Made by a program: the position numbers and the translations under genes. The notes below the pieces were generated by a model. The model was given only the letters and a program-made list of their open reading frames with translations, did not search any database and was not told where the DNA came from. Of a stretch of DNA of 64,000 bases, positions 36,685 through 44,602 are shown piece by piece; the stretch's first letter is position 1; every line of letters starts with the position of its first letter. The DNA is from Streptococcus suis (GTDB lineage: Bacteria > Bacillota > Bacilli > Lactobacillales > Streptococcaceae): positions 1,984,001 through 2,048,000 of the forward strand of contig NZ_LR738724.1 of NCBI RefSeq assembly GCF_902702775.1, given 5' to 3'.

Positions 36685-37131
36685 CTACCTCATTTCCTGT
36701 AACTTTTCTTTTAATAAATGGTAATAATGTCGCGACACGTGAACTTCCTTGTGAGTCTTATAGAAGGAAATCCGACTGGTGCCTGAGAAGGACTTATCTA
36801 GCGAATAAACTACCTTGCTATTGACAATAGTTGACTTAGCTACCCGACAAAAGTAGATAGGCAAATACTCCTCAAGTTCATAGAGTTTCATCTTAACCTC
36901 GTAGGCATCATCGCTTGTATGAGCAAAAATCTTGGTTCCGTCCGTTTCAAAGAAAAGTATGTCACCCAATGACAGAAAATACTCGCTGCTCCCCTTGTAA
37001 AAAACAAGCGAGGGACGACTAACTTGTTGCAAAGCTTGCTGAATCTGTTCAATCTCTGGCCCCAGCTGACTGGTTCGGATAACAACTTCAACCTGATCTA
37101 AGCTGTCATCAAATTCAACCCTAACTTTCAT
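36685..37131 (-). CDS. LytTR-family DNA-binding regulator
   Basis: Transcription factor of 148 residues with a C-terminal LytTR domain (about 50-145: YFLSLGDILFFETDGTKIFA; FCRVAKSTIVNSKVVYSLDK) and a short N-terminal region without a receiver domain. It therefore needs no histidine kinase in cis. The ATG at 37131 follows AGGAGGGAG. Partner of the LiaF-like gene downstream. Confidence 0.87.
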   Translation of the reverse strand: MKVRVEFDDSLDQVEVVIRTSQLGPEIEQIQQALQQVSRPSLVFYKGSSEYFLSLGDILFFETDGTKIFAHTSDDAYEVKMKLYELEEYLPIYFCRVAKSTIVNSKVVYSLDKSFSGTSRISFYKTHKEVHVSRHYYHLLKEKLQEMR

Positions 37132-37241
37132 AGCTCCCTCCTTTTTGATAGCTCTATTATACCAGTTCGACATCCAATTACAAGGGCATTTCAGTAAGTG
37201 GCAAAATTAGATAGGTAAGTGGTAGAAATAAACTAAGAAAA

Positions 37242-37264
37242 GTCCCTTGCATTACGCGAGGGAC
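37242..37264. terminator. Terminator behind the AIM24 gene
   Basis: GTCCCTTGC and GCGAGGGAC form a 9-bp stem (one T/G-type mismatch) with a 5-base loop and T-rich sequence on both sides, so it may act in both directions. Confidence 0.7.
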
Positions 37265-37308
37265 CTTATTTTTATTATATGATTTTGAAAATTGCAGAGT
37301 TTTTCTTC

Positions 37309-38067
37309 TTAAAAAATCGCATCCAGCAATGATGTGCTTCCACCACCACCGTCACCACCTGCACCGACAATATGATTGCCAATGACCTGAGCAAAGGTTT
37401 CAATGTTCAAGCTCTGTACATAGATTTCTCCATAACCTGTAAAGGTATTAACGATTCCTTCACCTGTACCAATAGATTGGAGGAAACCATTTTCCATATG
37501 GATATTGTAGTCCAAATCACGACTCCACGCAACCACATGAGCATTGTCAATGGTGATACTTCCACCATCTAAAGTTAGCTTCTTAATAGAACCAAACGCA
37601 TTCGCCAAAAGTGTTCCGCGCCCCTCTGTAGTCATCACAAAGAGTCCACCCTGACCACCAAAGAAAGCTTTCCCAACACTCTGGCGTTCCATTTTATATT
37701 GGGCAGAACCATCTAGGGCAAGGAAAGCACCATCATTGAGGCGGTATTGCTCTGCCCCCAGTTCCAAGGCAATAACCTGACCTGGCGTTGAAGGCGCAAG
37801 TGCAATTTTTCCGTCGTCGCTATTGGAAATGGCTTGCGTGATAAACATAGATTCGCCTGATACCATTGACCGACCGATGGCCCCCATCAATTTACCAAAA
37901 CCTGAACCACCACGCGCATTGAGCTTGGTATTCAAGGTCACACTCGGCGTATGGTAGACCATGCTCCCTTGTTGAATATAAGCTGATTCACCAGCTTCCA
38001 AGGCGATTTCCACCAAAGGAAACTGCATATTACTATCGATAGTATATTTCATCCGATTGTCTGACAT
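37309..38067 (-). CDS. TIGR00266/AIM24 family protein
   Basis: Beta-rich protein of 252 residues (AIM24-like double beta-barrel). GSMVYHTPSVTLNTKL near 34, GESMFITQAISN near 71 and TGEGIVNTFTGYGEIYVQSL near 203 are typical. The C-terminus is a Gly-rich tail (GAGGDGGGGSTSLLDAIF) common in this family. Function is unknown in bacteria. Monocistronic. The 207 bases between it and the next gene upstream (38068-38274) hold no gene. Confidence 0.85.
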   Translation of the reverse strand: MSDNRMKYTIDSNMQFPLVEIALEAGESAYIQQGSMVYHTPSVTLNTKLNARGGSGFGKLMGAIGRSMVSGESMFITQAISNSDDGKIALAPSTPGQVIALELGAEQYRLNDGAFLALDGSAQYKMERQSVGKAFFGGQGGLFVMTTEGRGTLLANAFGSIKKLTLDGGSITIDNAHVVAWSRDLDYNIHMENGFLQSIGTGEGIVNTFTGYGEIYVQSLNIETFAQVIGNHIVGAGGDGGGGSTSLLDAIF

Positions 38068-38274
38068 AGTTGACTCCTATTTTTTACGAAAGGTCCTGTT
38101 AACCACAGGATAGCCATAATAAACTTAGAACAAGCTAAAATAAACCAAGTATCATTTATCTCTTTGTTTGTTCTGTTGTGATAATACAATTTTATCTCAT
38201 TCAAAAAAACTTGTCAAGGATTTCTCGGCCATTCAGATAAAATTTACAGGAAAAACCGAATTTCCTGAGCATTC

Positions 38275-38769
38275 CTATATAACTTCTATCATACGACCCG
38301 TATCCACATCATAAACCGCACCAGAAATTTCAATGTCGTCAGGTATGAGCGGAGATTGTTTCAAGAGAGCAATATCCTCCCGCACGCTTTCTTCAATGTC
38401 TGTAAAAGGAAGAAAGTCCTGACCAGCCACATCCACTCCCAGATCCCGCTTGAGTTGGACCGCAAAGTCCTCATTGATAAAGGTCTGGGCACCGCAGTCT
38501 GTATGGTGGAGCACCACGATTTCCCTTGTGCCGAGCTGCTGCTGGGAAATGACTAGCGAACGAATCATGTCCTCCGTCACGCGCCCACCCGCATTCCGCA
38601 AAATGTGGGCATCACCCAGAGCCAAGCCCAAGGCCTGCGCCACGTGAAGCCGTGAGTCCATACAGGTCACGATAGCCACCTTTGTCTTTGGACGAAGAGG
38701 CAAATGGTAATCACCATGCAGATCAACATAGGCCTTGTTGGCCTTCATAAAGTTTTGAAAATAAGACAT
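38275..38769 (-). CDS. Beta-class carbonic anhydrase
   Basis: Interconverts CO2 and bicarbonate; 164 residues. Zinc ligands and catalytic Asp/Arg are visible in VTCMDSRLH near 35 and VLHHTDCGA near 87-95. This short form is typical of streptococci, where it supports growth at low CO2. Monocistronic. Confidence 0.93.
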   Translation of the reverse strand: MSYFQNFMKANKAYVDLHGDYHLPLRPKTKVAIVTCMDSRLHVAQALGLALGDAHILRNAGGRVTEDMIRSLVISQQQLGTREIVVLHHTDCGAQTFINEDFAVQLKRDLGVDVAGQDFLPFTDIEESVREDIALLKQSPLIPDDIEISGAVYDVDTGRMIEVI

Positions 38770-38892
38770 AGGACCTCCTTGTCTGATGAGAATTTCTGAA
38801 ATTTTCAGAAATAGGTTAGACCTAGCTTATCACATTCCCGACTATTTGTCGCAAAAAGAGGAGCGACTAACTGTCACTCCCGAATGATTTCA

Positions 38893-40260
38893 TCAGTTGA
38901 ACACTTTCTGCAAGACTTCGCCAATGGTGGTCACGCCGATAACGGTGATTTCCTTGGGCACCTTGATACCGGTCAGAGAATTTTTGGGGGCATAGACCTT
39001 GGTAAAGCCCAATTTAGCGGCTTCGTTAATCCGTTGTTCAATCCGATTGACGCGGCGGATTTCACCTGTCAGACCGATTTCGCCTATAAAGCACTCTTGT
39101 GGGTTGGTCGGCTTATCCTTATAACTGGAGGCAAGGGCAACTGCGACCGCTAGGTCAATAGCTGGCTCATCCAGTTTGACACCGCCTGCCGACTTGAGGT
39201 AGGCATCTTGGTTTTGGAGGAGCAGGCCTGCCCGTTTTTCCAAAACCGCCATAATCAAGCTGGCACGGTTGAAGTCCAAGCCTGTCGTGGTCCGCTTGGC
39301 ATTGCCAAACATGGTCGGCGTCACCAGGGCCTGCACTTCTGCAAGGATAGGGCGGGTGCCCTCCATGGTCACGACAATAGCAGAGCCTGTCGCCCCGTCC
39401 AGACGCTCTTCTAGAAAGACTTCACTAGGATTGAGGACTTCGACCAAGCCCTGTGACTGCATTTCAAAAATGCCGATTTCGTTGGTGGAGCCAAAGCGGT
39501 TTTTGACCGCCCGCAAGATACGGAAGGTGTGCTGTCGCTCGCCCTCAAAATAGAGAACGGTGTCCACCATGTGCTCCAGGGTCCGCGGTCCAGCCAAGGT
39601 GCCTTCCTTGGTCATGTGGCCGACGATGAAGGTTGCGATGTTGTTGGTCTTGGCAATCTGCATGAGTTCATTGGTTACTTCACGGACCTGACTGACAGAG
39701 CCTTGCACGCTGGAGATGTCAGGGCTCATAATGGTCTGGATAGAGTCGATAATCAGGAAATCTGGTTTTATCTTCTCAATCTCGGTCCGAATGCTCTGCA
39801 TATTGGTCTCCGCATAGAGATAGAACTCGCTGTCGATGTCGCCCAAACGCTCCGCCCGCAACTTAATCTGCTGGGCAGACTCTTCCCCCGACACATAGAG
39901 GACCGTGCCAATGGTCGAAAGCTGGGTAGAAACCTGCAAGAGCAGGGTGGATTTGCCAATCCCTGGATCGCCTCCGATCAAGACCAGACTTCCTGGTACC
40001 ACACCGCCACCGAGGACGCGGTTGAACTCTTCCATGTTGGTCTTGGTGCGGGCCACTTGAATGGAGGAAACTTCATTGAGTTTCATGGGACGGGTCTTCT
40101 CACCTGTCAGGCTGACCCGCTCGTTCTTGACTTCTGCAACTTCCACTTCCTCGACAAAGCTAGACCAGGAGCCACAGTTTGGACAACGGCCCAGATACTT
40201 GGGCGAGTGGTACTCGCAGGATTGACAGACAAAGGTTGTTTTTTTCTTAGCGATGATGAT
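38893..40260 (-). CDS. radA: DNA repair protein RadA with an AUC start codon
   Basis: Branch-migration helicase of recombination and transformation, 455 residues: N-terminal C4 zinc finger (CQSC and CPNC near 12-32), RecA-like core with Walker [11 protein letters not shown] near 98, the RadA-specific KNRFG near 260 and a Lon-like C-terminal domain. The zinc finger is encoded in frame upstream of the first ATG (40146). The frame has a stop at 40267-40269 and, between it and the finger, no ATG, GTG, TTG or CTG; AGGAGG sits 3-5 bases before an ATC codon at 40258-40260. The start is therefore most likely AUC. Confidence 0.93.
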   Translation of the reverse strand: MIIAKKKTTFVCQSCEYHSPKYLGRCPNCGSWSSFVEEVEVAEVKNERVSLTGEKTRPMKLNEVSSIQVARTKTNMEEFNRVLGGGVVPGSLVLIGGDPGIGKSTLLLQVSTQLSTIGTVLYVSGEESAQQIKLRAERLGDIDSEFYLYAETNMQSIRTEIEKIKPDFLIIDSIQTIMSPDISSVQGSVSQVREVTNELMQIAKTNNIATFIVGHMTKEGTLAGPRTLEHMVDTVLYFEGERQHTFRILRAVKNRFGSTNEIGIFEMQSQGLVEVLNPSEVFLEERLDGATGSAIVVTMEGTRPILAEVQALVTPTMFGNAKRTTTGLDFNRASLIMAVLEKRAGLLLQNQDAYLKSAGGVKLDEPAIDLAVAVALASSYKDKPTNPQECFIGEIGLTGEIRRVNRIEQRINEAAKLGFTKVYAPKNSLTGIKVPKEITVIGVTTIGEVLQKVFN

Positions 40261-40266
40261 TTCCTC

Positions 40267-40800
40267 CTATATAGTGTATTCTAGGATTTCGCAGTAGGCT
40301 ATGGTTTCTTTGGGGACAAACTGGCGTATCAGCATACCGTGACAGACGATAACGATTCGGTCATAGGCTTTGTATTTTTCAAGGGCCTGTAAAAATCGCT
40401 CTTTCATCTCCGCAGCAGTCTCATAACGAACAGGAGAAGACTCAGGCACCGCTCCGCTATTTTCCAAAAATAATCGATGAGCTAAGATAGCCTCATCTTG
40501 ACTGGCATTTTGTCCCAGTAGGTCTGGTCGCCACTCATGAAAAAAGGGCTCGACCAGAAGAGGTAGTTGCTGGGCATGAGCAATGTAAGTTGCAGTCTCC
40601 AAGGCCCGCGTGACGCTTGAAGCGATAACCACCTTAGCCTGAGCAAAAACAGAACTGCTGGCAACTTTCTGGGCCAAAGCCCTTCCCTTTTCAGTCAGGG
40701 GAGCCAGATCCCGTCCAAAACCTGCGTACAGCCGAGGGTTGTCAGGCTGGTCAAACATACTGTAGTCAGGCTCGGAATGCCGCACAAAGAGAATCTGCAT
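40267..40800 (-). CDS. Histidine phosphatase family protein
   Basis: Phosphoglycerate-mutase-like phosphatase of 177 residues. The catalytic His lies in ILFVRHSEPDY (RHG-type motif as RHS), and the second His in VIVCHGMLIRQF near 152. It lies between dut and radA, ending two codons before the radA start, in the same frame. The substrate is unknown. Confidence 0.85.
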   Translation of the reverse strand: MQILFVRHSEPDYSMFDQPDNPRLYAGFGRDLAPLTEKGRALAQKVASSSVFAQAKVVIASSVTRALETATYIAHAQQLPLLVEPFFHEWRPDLLGQNASQDEAILAHRLFLENSGAVPESSPVRYETAAEMKERFLQALEKYKAYDRIVIVCHGMLIRQFVPKETIAYCEILEYTI

Positions 40801-40806
40801 AGTAGT

Positions 40807-41250
40807 CTATTTCCCCGTCGAGCCAAATCCGCCCGTCCGAACGCCGTCGGCCTGGTCGCCGTCAGCCAAGAGGAAGGGGGCAAAAACAGCCTGTACAATC
40901 CGCTCGCCAGCTTCCACCACGACGGTTTCCTCTGTGATATTTCGCATCTGGGCAAAGATATGACCTTCATTAGCTGGATTGCCATAGTAGTCTCCGTCGA
41001 TAACCCCAACCGAGTTAATCAGGACCAGGCCCTTCTTGCGAGGGTTGGACGAACGGTCGTAGAGATAGAGGACCTCGTTGGCCTGCATATAGGCCTTGAC
41101 ACCTGTTGGAACCAACTTAATCTCTCCTGGCTCCAAGCTGACGGTTTCTGCAGCCTTCAGGTCGTAACCTGCTGCGTGGGCTGTCTCTCGTTTTGGCAAT
41201 AAATTTTCATCTGTGAACTGGCTGACCAGTTCGAATCCACGGATTTTCAT
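40807..41250 (-). CDS. dut: dUTP diphosphatase
   Basis: Hydrolyses dUTP to dUMP, keeping uracil out of DNA; 147 residues. The trimeric dUTPase motifs are present: AAGYDLKAAE, DRSSNPRKKGLVLINSVGVI, GDYYGN, and the C-terminal P-loop-like GGFGSTGK. First gene of dut-phosphatase-radA, with only six bases to the next gene. Confidence 0.95.
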   Translation of the reverse strand: MKIRGFELVSQFTDENLLPKRETAHAAGYDLKAAETVSLEPGEIKLVPTGVKAYMQANEVLYLYDRSSNPRKKGLVLINSVGVIDGDYYGNPANEGHIFAQMRNITEETVVVEAGERIVQAVFAPFLLADGDQADGVRTGGFGSTGK

Positions 41251-41268
41251 ATTTTTCCTTTCGAATGC

Positions 41269-42255
41269 TTATTTTGAGGATAAATCTTCTAGTAATTTTT
41301 CAAAATCAGAATTTATCTTTTGGGTTTTATTAAAAATTGCATATTCTGACCGAGCTTTCTCCTTGGCTGACTGCCTTGTAATTTGACCATACCCCTCTAA
41401 AAGTTCATAATCTTGAAAGGCTAAAAATCGGTCAATACTATCTGCCAAATCTTGCATGGTCTGAGTTTTTCCTTGCTCAATTTGTCGCTCCAGATAGTCA
41501 AAGTAGCCCGAAATACTACGTTCCAGCGAACGAATTTCCTTTTCGTTCAGATAATTTTTAGCCACAAGAGCGTCCGATTGCAAAATACGTCCGTCAGGAG
41601 AGTGCTTCCAGGTTACCAACCCCATGTTCGCTTTGGTGTGGTCTGCCTTTTCATAAATAATTTCTGCAGCTGTTTTACCTGTAATCGCATAATGAAATTT
41701 ATTTTGCACATGAGCATAGAATTGCTTAGTCATCAAGCTATTAGCGTCATAATCAATCGCAATCTCTGCAAAAATATCTGTGATTTGTAACCAAATTCGT
41801 CGTTCACTAGCACGGATAGAACGAACTCGTTCTAAGAGCTCACGGAAATAATCTTTTTCCAACAGGTTTTCGCCTTGCTTCAAACGCTCATCATCCATGG
41901 CAAAACCTTTAATCATGTATTCTCGAAGCACAGTTGTTGCCCACTGCCTAAACTTAGTAGCCTTTTGAGAATTGACACGATAACCGACGGAAATGATGGC
42001 ATCGAGATTGTAATAGCTAGTTAGATAATTTTTACCATCACTTGCAGTTGTTTCCATTTTGGAAATAACTGAATGCTCATCTAGTTCGCCTTCTTCAAAA
42101 ATATTTTTCAAATGTTTGCTGATAGCTGGCACACCAACATCAAATAGTCTTGCCATTTCCTTTTGACTGGCCCAAATCGTCTCGTCACTGACAATAACAC
42201 TAGCCTTTTCTTGGTCATTTTCTGCTCGGTAAATTAAAAATTGTAATTCCTTCAT
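41269..42255 (-). CDS. RhuM-family protein
   Basis: Protein of 328 residues of the virulence-RhuM family: VSDETIWASQKEMARLFDVG and a helix-turn-helix-like stretch at the N-terminus (about 20-60), YYNLDAIISVGYRVNSQKAT near 84, and a Fic-related C-terminal part (KADHTKANMGLVTW, about 205). First described in Salmonella SPI-3; the biochemical function is not known. In many genomes it accompanies mobile or defence loci. It is an orphan between dut and an unknown gene, an indication of a variable spot. Confidence 0.85.
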   Translation of the reverse strand: MKELQFLIYRAENDQEKASVIVSDETIWASQKEMARLFDVGVPAISKHLKNIFEEGELDEHSVISKMETTASDGKNYLTSYYNLDAIISVGYRVNSQKATKFRQWATTVLREYMIKGFAMDDERLKQGENLLEKDYFRELLERVRSIRASERRIWLQITDIFAEIAIDYDANSLMTKQFYAHVQNKFHYAITGKTAAEIIYEKADHTKANMGLVTWKHSPDGRILQSDALVAKNYLNEKEIRSLERSISGYFDYLERQIEQGKTQTMQDLADSIDRFLAFQDYELLEGYGQITRQSAKEKARSEYAIFNKTQKINSDFEKLLEDLSSK

Positions 42256-42273
42256 ATTTGCCTCTTTAATTAT

Positions 42274-42810
42274 TTAGGGCTCACTCCCCACTACAAATTC
42301 ATCCGCATTTTTCGTCACAAATGCAAAAAGTGTTGTTAAGGGAAAGGCGTACTCGTCATCAAAGCGGGCTGCACGTAGCCACAAGTCTTGGTCAACCTTA
42401 CGGAGATAGACACTGCGAGGGAAGGCGAATTCTTCTTCCAACTGAGGCGATAGCAGGCAAATGGCTCCGTCTGGTGATTTTCCTTGGGACAGAATATTAT
42501 CTTGACTAACTTCCTGTTTCAACAAGGCCAGCCGAAGATAAACTCCCAGATGAGCTGGTGGTAATTGATAACCAATCTCCACGGCTCTCTCCTCTATCTG
42601 AGGAGCAGTTGCTTCCCGATCAAATCCCATATCAGCTAGACTGACAATCTCAACTAAACACTTCTGTTTCTCCACCACTTCTTGATAAGTTGGATGAGCT
42701 AGGTAGGTCTTGAAATAGGCATTTACCAAAATCCCCTTGTCATCTAAGTAGGCAAGGATTTCTTCTTTTTTTAGGGGAAATAATTCAACTCGAACGCTCA
42801 GTCTTTTCAT
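42274..42810 (-). CDS. Hypothetical protein, possibly leaderless transcript
   Basis: Soluble protein of 178 residues that I do not recognise. KRLSVRVELFPLKKEEILAY at the N-terminus and GKSPDGAICLLSPQLEEEFA near 120 suggest a mixed alpha/beta protein. No Shine-Dalgarno sequence precedes the ATG at 42810. Instead TATAAT lies six bases upstream, which would place transcription start at the ATG. The longer frame to 42966 runs through the rgg terminator and is unlikely. Confidence 0.65.
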   Translation of the reverse strand: MKRLSVRVELFPLKKEEILAYLDDKGILVNAYFKTYLAHPTYQEVVEKQKCLVEIVSLADMGFDREATAPQIEERAVEIGYQLPPAHLGVYLRLALLKQEVSQDNILSQGKSPDGAICLLSPQLEEEFAFPRSVYLRKVDQDLWLRAARFDDEYAFPLTTLFAFVTKNADEFVVGSEP

Positions 42811-42853
42811 AGGTCTATTATACACTAATTCATCAAAGGCTGCGATTTTCAGC

Positions 42854-42877
42854 AAAAAAACACCTGACCTACAGGTG
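42854..42877 (-). terminator. Terminator of rgg
   Basis: CACCTG and CAGGTG form a 6-bp stem with a 5-base loop followed by seven T on the minus strand. Confidence 0.85.
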
Positions 42878-42904
42878 CTACAAATATAAACTAGCTCAAG
42901 CAGT

Positions 42905-43771
42905 TCAAACCTCTTCCGAGCCAAAAATCTCCCAATACTTCTCGACTTCTTGCTCCAACTGTTCAACCATCTCTAGCAAGTCTGCGGCTCGGAGAATGGT
43001 AAGCCCCTTGTCCACCATCTCTCTATCCTGTTGAAAGATGCCCATACGGACATTGGCCATGCCTACATAATCAATCCGCATACTTTCCTGAGCCATGGCA
43101 TAAACTCTCTCCATAACAGGATGACACAAGCCATACTTTTCTTTTCTCAACAAGACAGTTGATAGGTTATAGAGAAAAGTCAAATGACTAACATGAATGT
43201 CTCTGAAATTCTTATATTTGTCCAAGGAAAGCAAAATTTTATCTACAAAATTTTCCAAATGGACTACAGGAATAATCGGAAGAATAAGACTTAGCTTACG
43301 AAAATCAGCCAGATACCAAGTATCTGACTTTTCTAGCTCTTGCCAGAGTTCCTGAGCTAGCTGCTTTGTTTGTTGCCCATCTCCTACCTGAAGGATAGAT
43401 AGCAACAAACGTAATTGTTTTTCTATCCGCTGAACCCGTATATCTTCATGCTTCTTCAAATACTGCTCTACTTGGTACAAAAAATCCCGACAGTTTGATT
43501 CAGAAAAAAATAGTCCTCTCAGATTTTCAAAGCGATGGATGATAGAAGAACGCTCCGAAGGCTGATAGGCATGGCAGATATAGTCAAACTCTGCAAAGGT
43601 CATATCCAGCTGACGAAGAATATGGGAAAAGTGAGCAATGGTCGGGTACTCTTTGTTGTTTTCAATTTTTGATAGGGTCGTCCGTGACAAGGCATCTCCA
43701 CAAACTTCCTGCTGGCTAAGCCCTTTTGATTTGCGAATCTCTTTTAAGACTGTTCCAAAATCCCACTTCAT
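42905..43771 (-). CDS. rgg: Rgg/GadR/MutR-family peptide-responsive regulator
   Basis: Cytoplasmic transcription factor of 288 residues. An N-terminal XRE helix-turn-helix (about 5-62: VLKEIRKSKGLSQQEVCGDA, SRTTLSKIENNKEYPTIAHF) is followed by an all-helical tetratricopeptide-like domain to the C-terminus that binds imported peptide in this family. ATG at 43771 has GGAGG five bases upstream; the preceding ATG at 43774 is also possible. The gene is divergent from the Trp-rich peptide gene, with an inverted repeat between, the usual Rgg/SHP layout. It is not a ComR by its sequence. Confidence 0.92.
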   Translation of the reverse strand: MKWDFGTVLKEIRKSKGLSQQEVCGDALSRTTLSKIENNKEYPTIAHFSHILRQLDMTFAEFDYICHAYQPSERSSIIHRFENLRGLFFSESNCRDFLYQVEQYLKKHEDIRVQRIEKQLRLLLSILQVGDGQQTKQLAQELWQELEKSDTWYLADFRKLSLILPIIPVVHLENFVDKILLSLDKYKNFRDIHVSHLTFLYNLSTVLLRKEKYGLCHPVMERVYAMAQESMRIDYVGMANVRMGIFQQDREMVDKGLTILRAADLLEMVEQLEQEVEKYWEIFGSEEV

Positions 43772-43782
43772 CATAACCTCCC

Positions 43783-43807
43783 AAAACGTGAGAAATGTTT
43801 ACGTTTT
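43783..43807. promoter_or_regulatory. Candidate Rgg operator
   Basis: AAAACGTGA (43783-43791) and TTACGTTTT (43799-43807) form an inverted repeat, 8 of 9 positions paired, spaced by 7 bases. It lies between the two divergent genes, just upstream of a plus-strand promoter (CATAAT at 43834-43839 or TATGAT at 43826-43831) without a good -35, as expected for an activated promoter. Confidence 0.6.
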
Positions 43808-43877
43808 CAACAATTGCACTTATTCTATGATACCATAATAGTAAATAAAAACAAACAAAATGATAGGAGGTCCTCTT

Positions 43878-43991
43878 ATGAAAACTTGGAAAAACTATCT
43901 CTTGCTTTTAGCTTACCTAGCAATCCTCATGGTTCCACACCTCCTAGGCGGTGGCTGGTGGTCATGGCCGTTACCAATTATCAACAAATAA
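43878..43991 (+). CDS. Trp-rich short hydrophobic peptide, candidate pheromone precursor
   Basis: Peptide of 37 residues: MKTWKNYLLLLAYLAILM followed by VPHLLGGGWWSWPLPIINK. It has a basic N-terminus, a hydrophobic core and a short C-terminal tail with WWSW, the layout of SHP and double-Trp pheromone precursors. AGGAGG precedes the ATG with a seven-base spacer, the best ribosome site in the region. The gene is divergent from rgg, with an inverted repeat between them. No Gly-Gly leader processing peptidase is nearby, so export/processing would use general factors. An alternative is a small membrane-active or immunity peptide. Confidence 0.72.
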   Translation: MKTWKNYLLLLAYLAILMVPHLLGGGWWSWPLPIINK

Positions 43992-44112
43992 ATAAGATAC
44001 CACCATCTCACCACTCTGGAAAGGAGGAAAAAGACTGGAAACTATATGTTGAGTGGAGGGGGTGGGAAAGCTAATCTTAAAAATAAAAATACACTTAGGA
44101 AGGAAAATTATC

Positions 44113-44397
44113 ATGAAAAAGTTTGCTAAATTAGGTTTTGCCTTGGGAATTGCTTGTAGTTTAATGGTATCCACAGTCGCCTTTGCAGATTTTGTCGATG
44201 GTGGCGAATGGCATTATGGAGTTGGATGGACAGGAACCTACGGGTATTCCAACTACCATCATCCAACACGTTCTCATACCGCTACTGTAAAAAATGGGCA
44301 ACATGAAAACCGTCAACGCCAAGGCGCAGGTATTTGGGCAAAAGCATCTATTACCAAAATCCCACCAACTGGCATGGAATATTTCTATGGTTTTTGA
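44113..44397 (+). CDS. Lactococcin-972-family bacteriocin
   Basis: Secreted protein of 94 residues. Signal peptide MKKFAKLGFALGIACSLM continues to STVAFA, with cleavage expected near residue 25, leaving about 69 residues. The mature part (EWHYGVGWTGTYGYSNYHHP; SHTATVKNG; GAGIWAKASITKIPPTG; FYGF end) carries the aromatic/Gly pattern of the lactococcin 972 family, whose founder binds lipid II and blocks septum formation. There is no Cys. GGAAGG precedes the ATG. The two genes behind it are the usual partners of this family. Confidence 0.86.
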   Translation: MKKFAKLGFALGIACSLMVSTVAFADFVDGGEWHYGVGWTGTYGYSNYHHPTRSHTATVKNGQHENRQRQGAGIWAKASITKIPPTGMEYFYGF

Positions 44398-44545
44398 TAT
44401 GCACTAAAATTAGTTTTCCACAGACCATGAAATTAAGAGAAAAACGATTACCATGCTCAGAAATGTTTGATAGTAGGGTAATCGGGAACAACTGTTACTC
44501 ATCAATTGCTAAATGACTGATAGTCAAATTCAAAAAGATAGTTAG

Positions 44546-44580
44546 TTTCCGACCAGCTCTATTGGTGTGCTGGTCGGAAA
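44546..44580 (+). other. 12-bp perfect stem-loop between bacteriocin and membrane-protein genes
   Basis: TTTCCGACCAGC and GCTGGTCGGAAA enclose an 11-base loop. No T run follows, so it is a poor terminator. It could protect the bacteriocin mRNA from 3' decay or reduce read-through, giving more bacteriocin than immunity transcript. Confidence 0.6.
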
Positions 44581-44602
44581 ACGTTTATAAGGAGGTGTTC
44601 AG

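Noticed and set aside
38893..40146. Short RadA starting at the first ATG (417 residues)
   Set aside because: It would lack the conserved zinc finger that is encoded in frame directly upstream with a strong ribosome site.
39529..40284. 251-codon plus-strand ORF
   Set aside because: Antisense shadow of radA and of the phosphatase end; no ribosome site or recognisable domain.
43814..44074. 86-codon plus-strand ORF overlapping the peptide gene
   Set aside because: Different frame from the peptide, no ribosome site, and begins inside the putative promoter.
44046..44129. 27-codon ORF (MLSGGGGKANLKNKNTLRKE...) just before the bacteriocin gene
   Set aside because: No properly spaced ribosome site, overlaps the bacteriocin start in another frame and has no hydrophobic core; probably chance.
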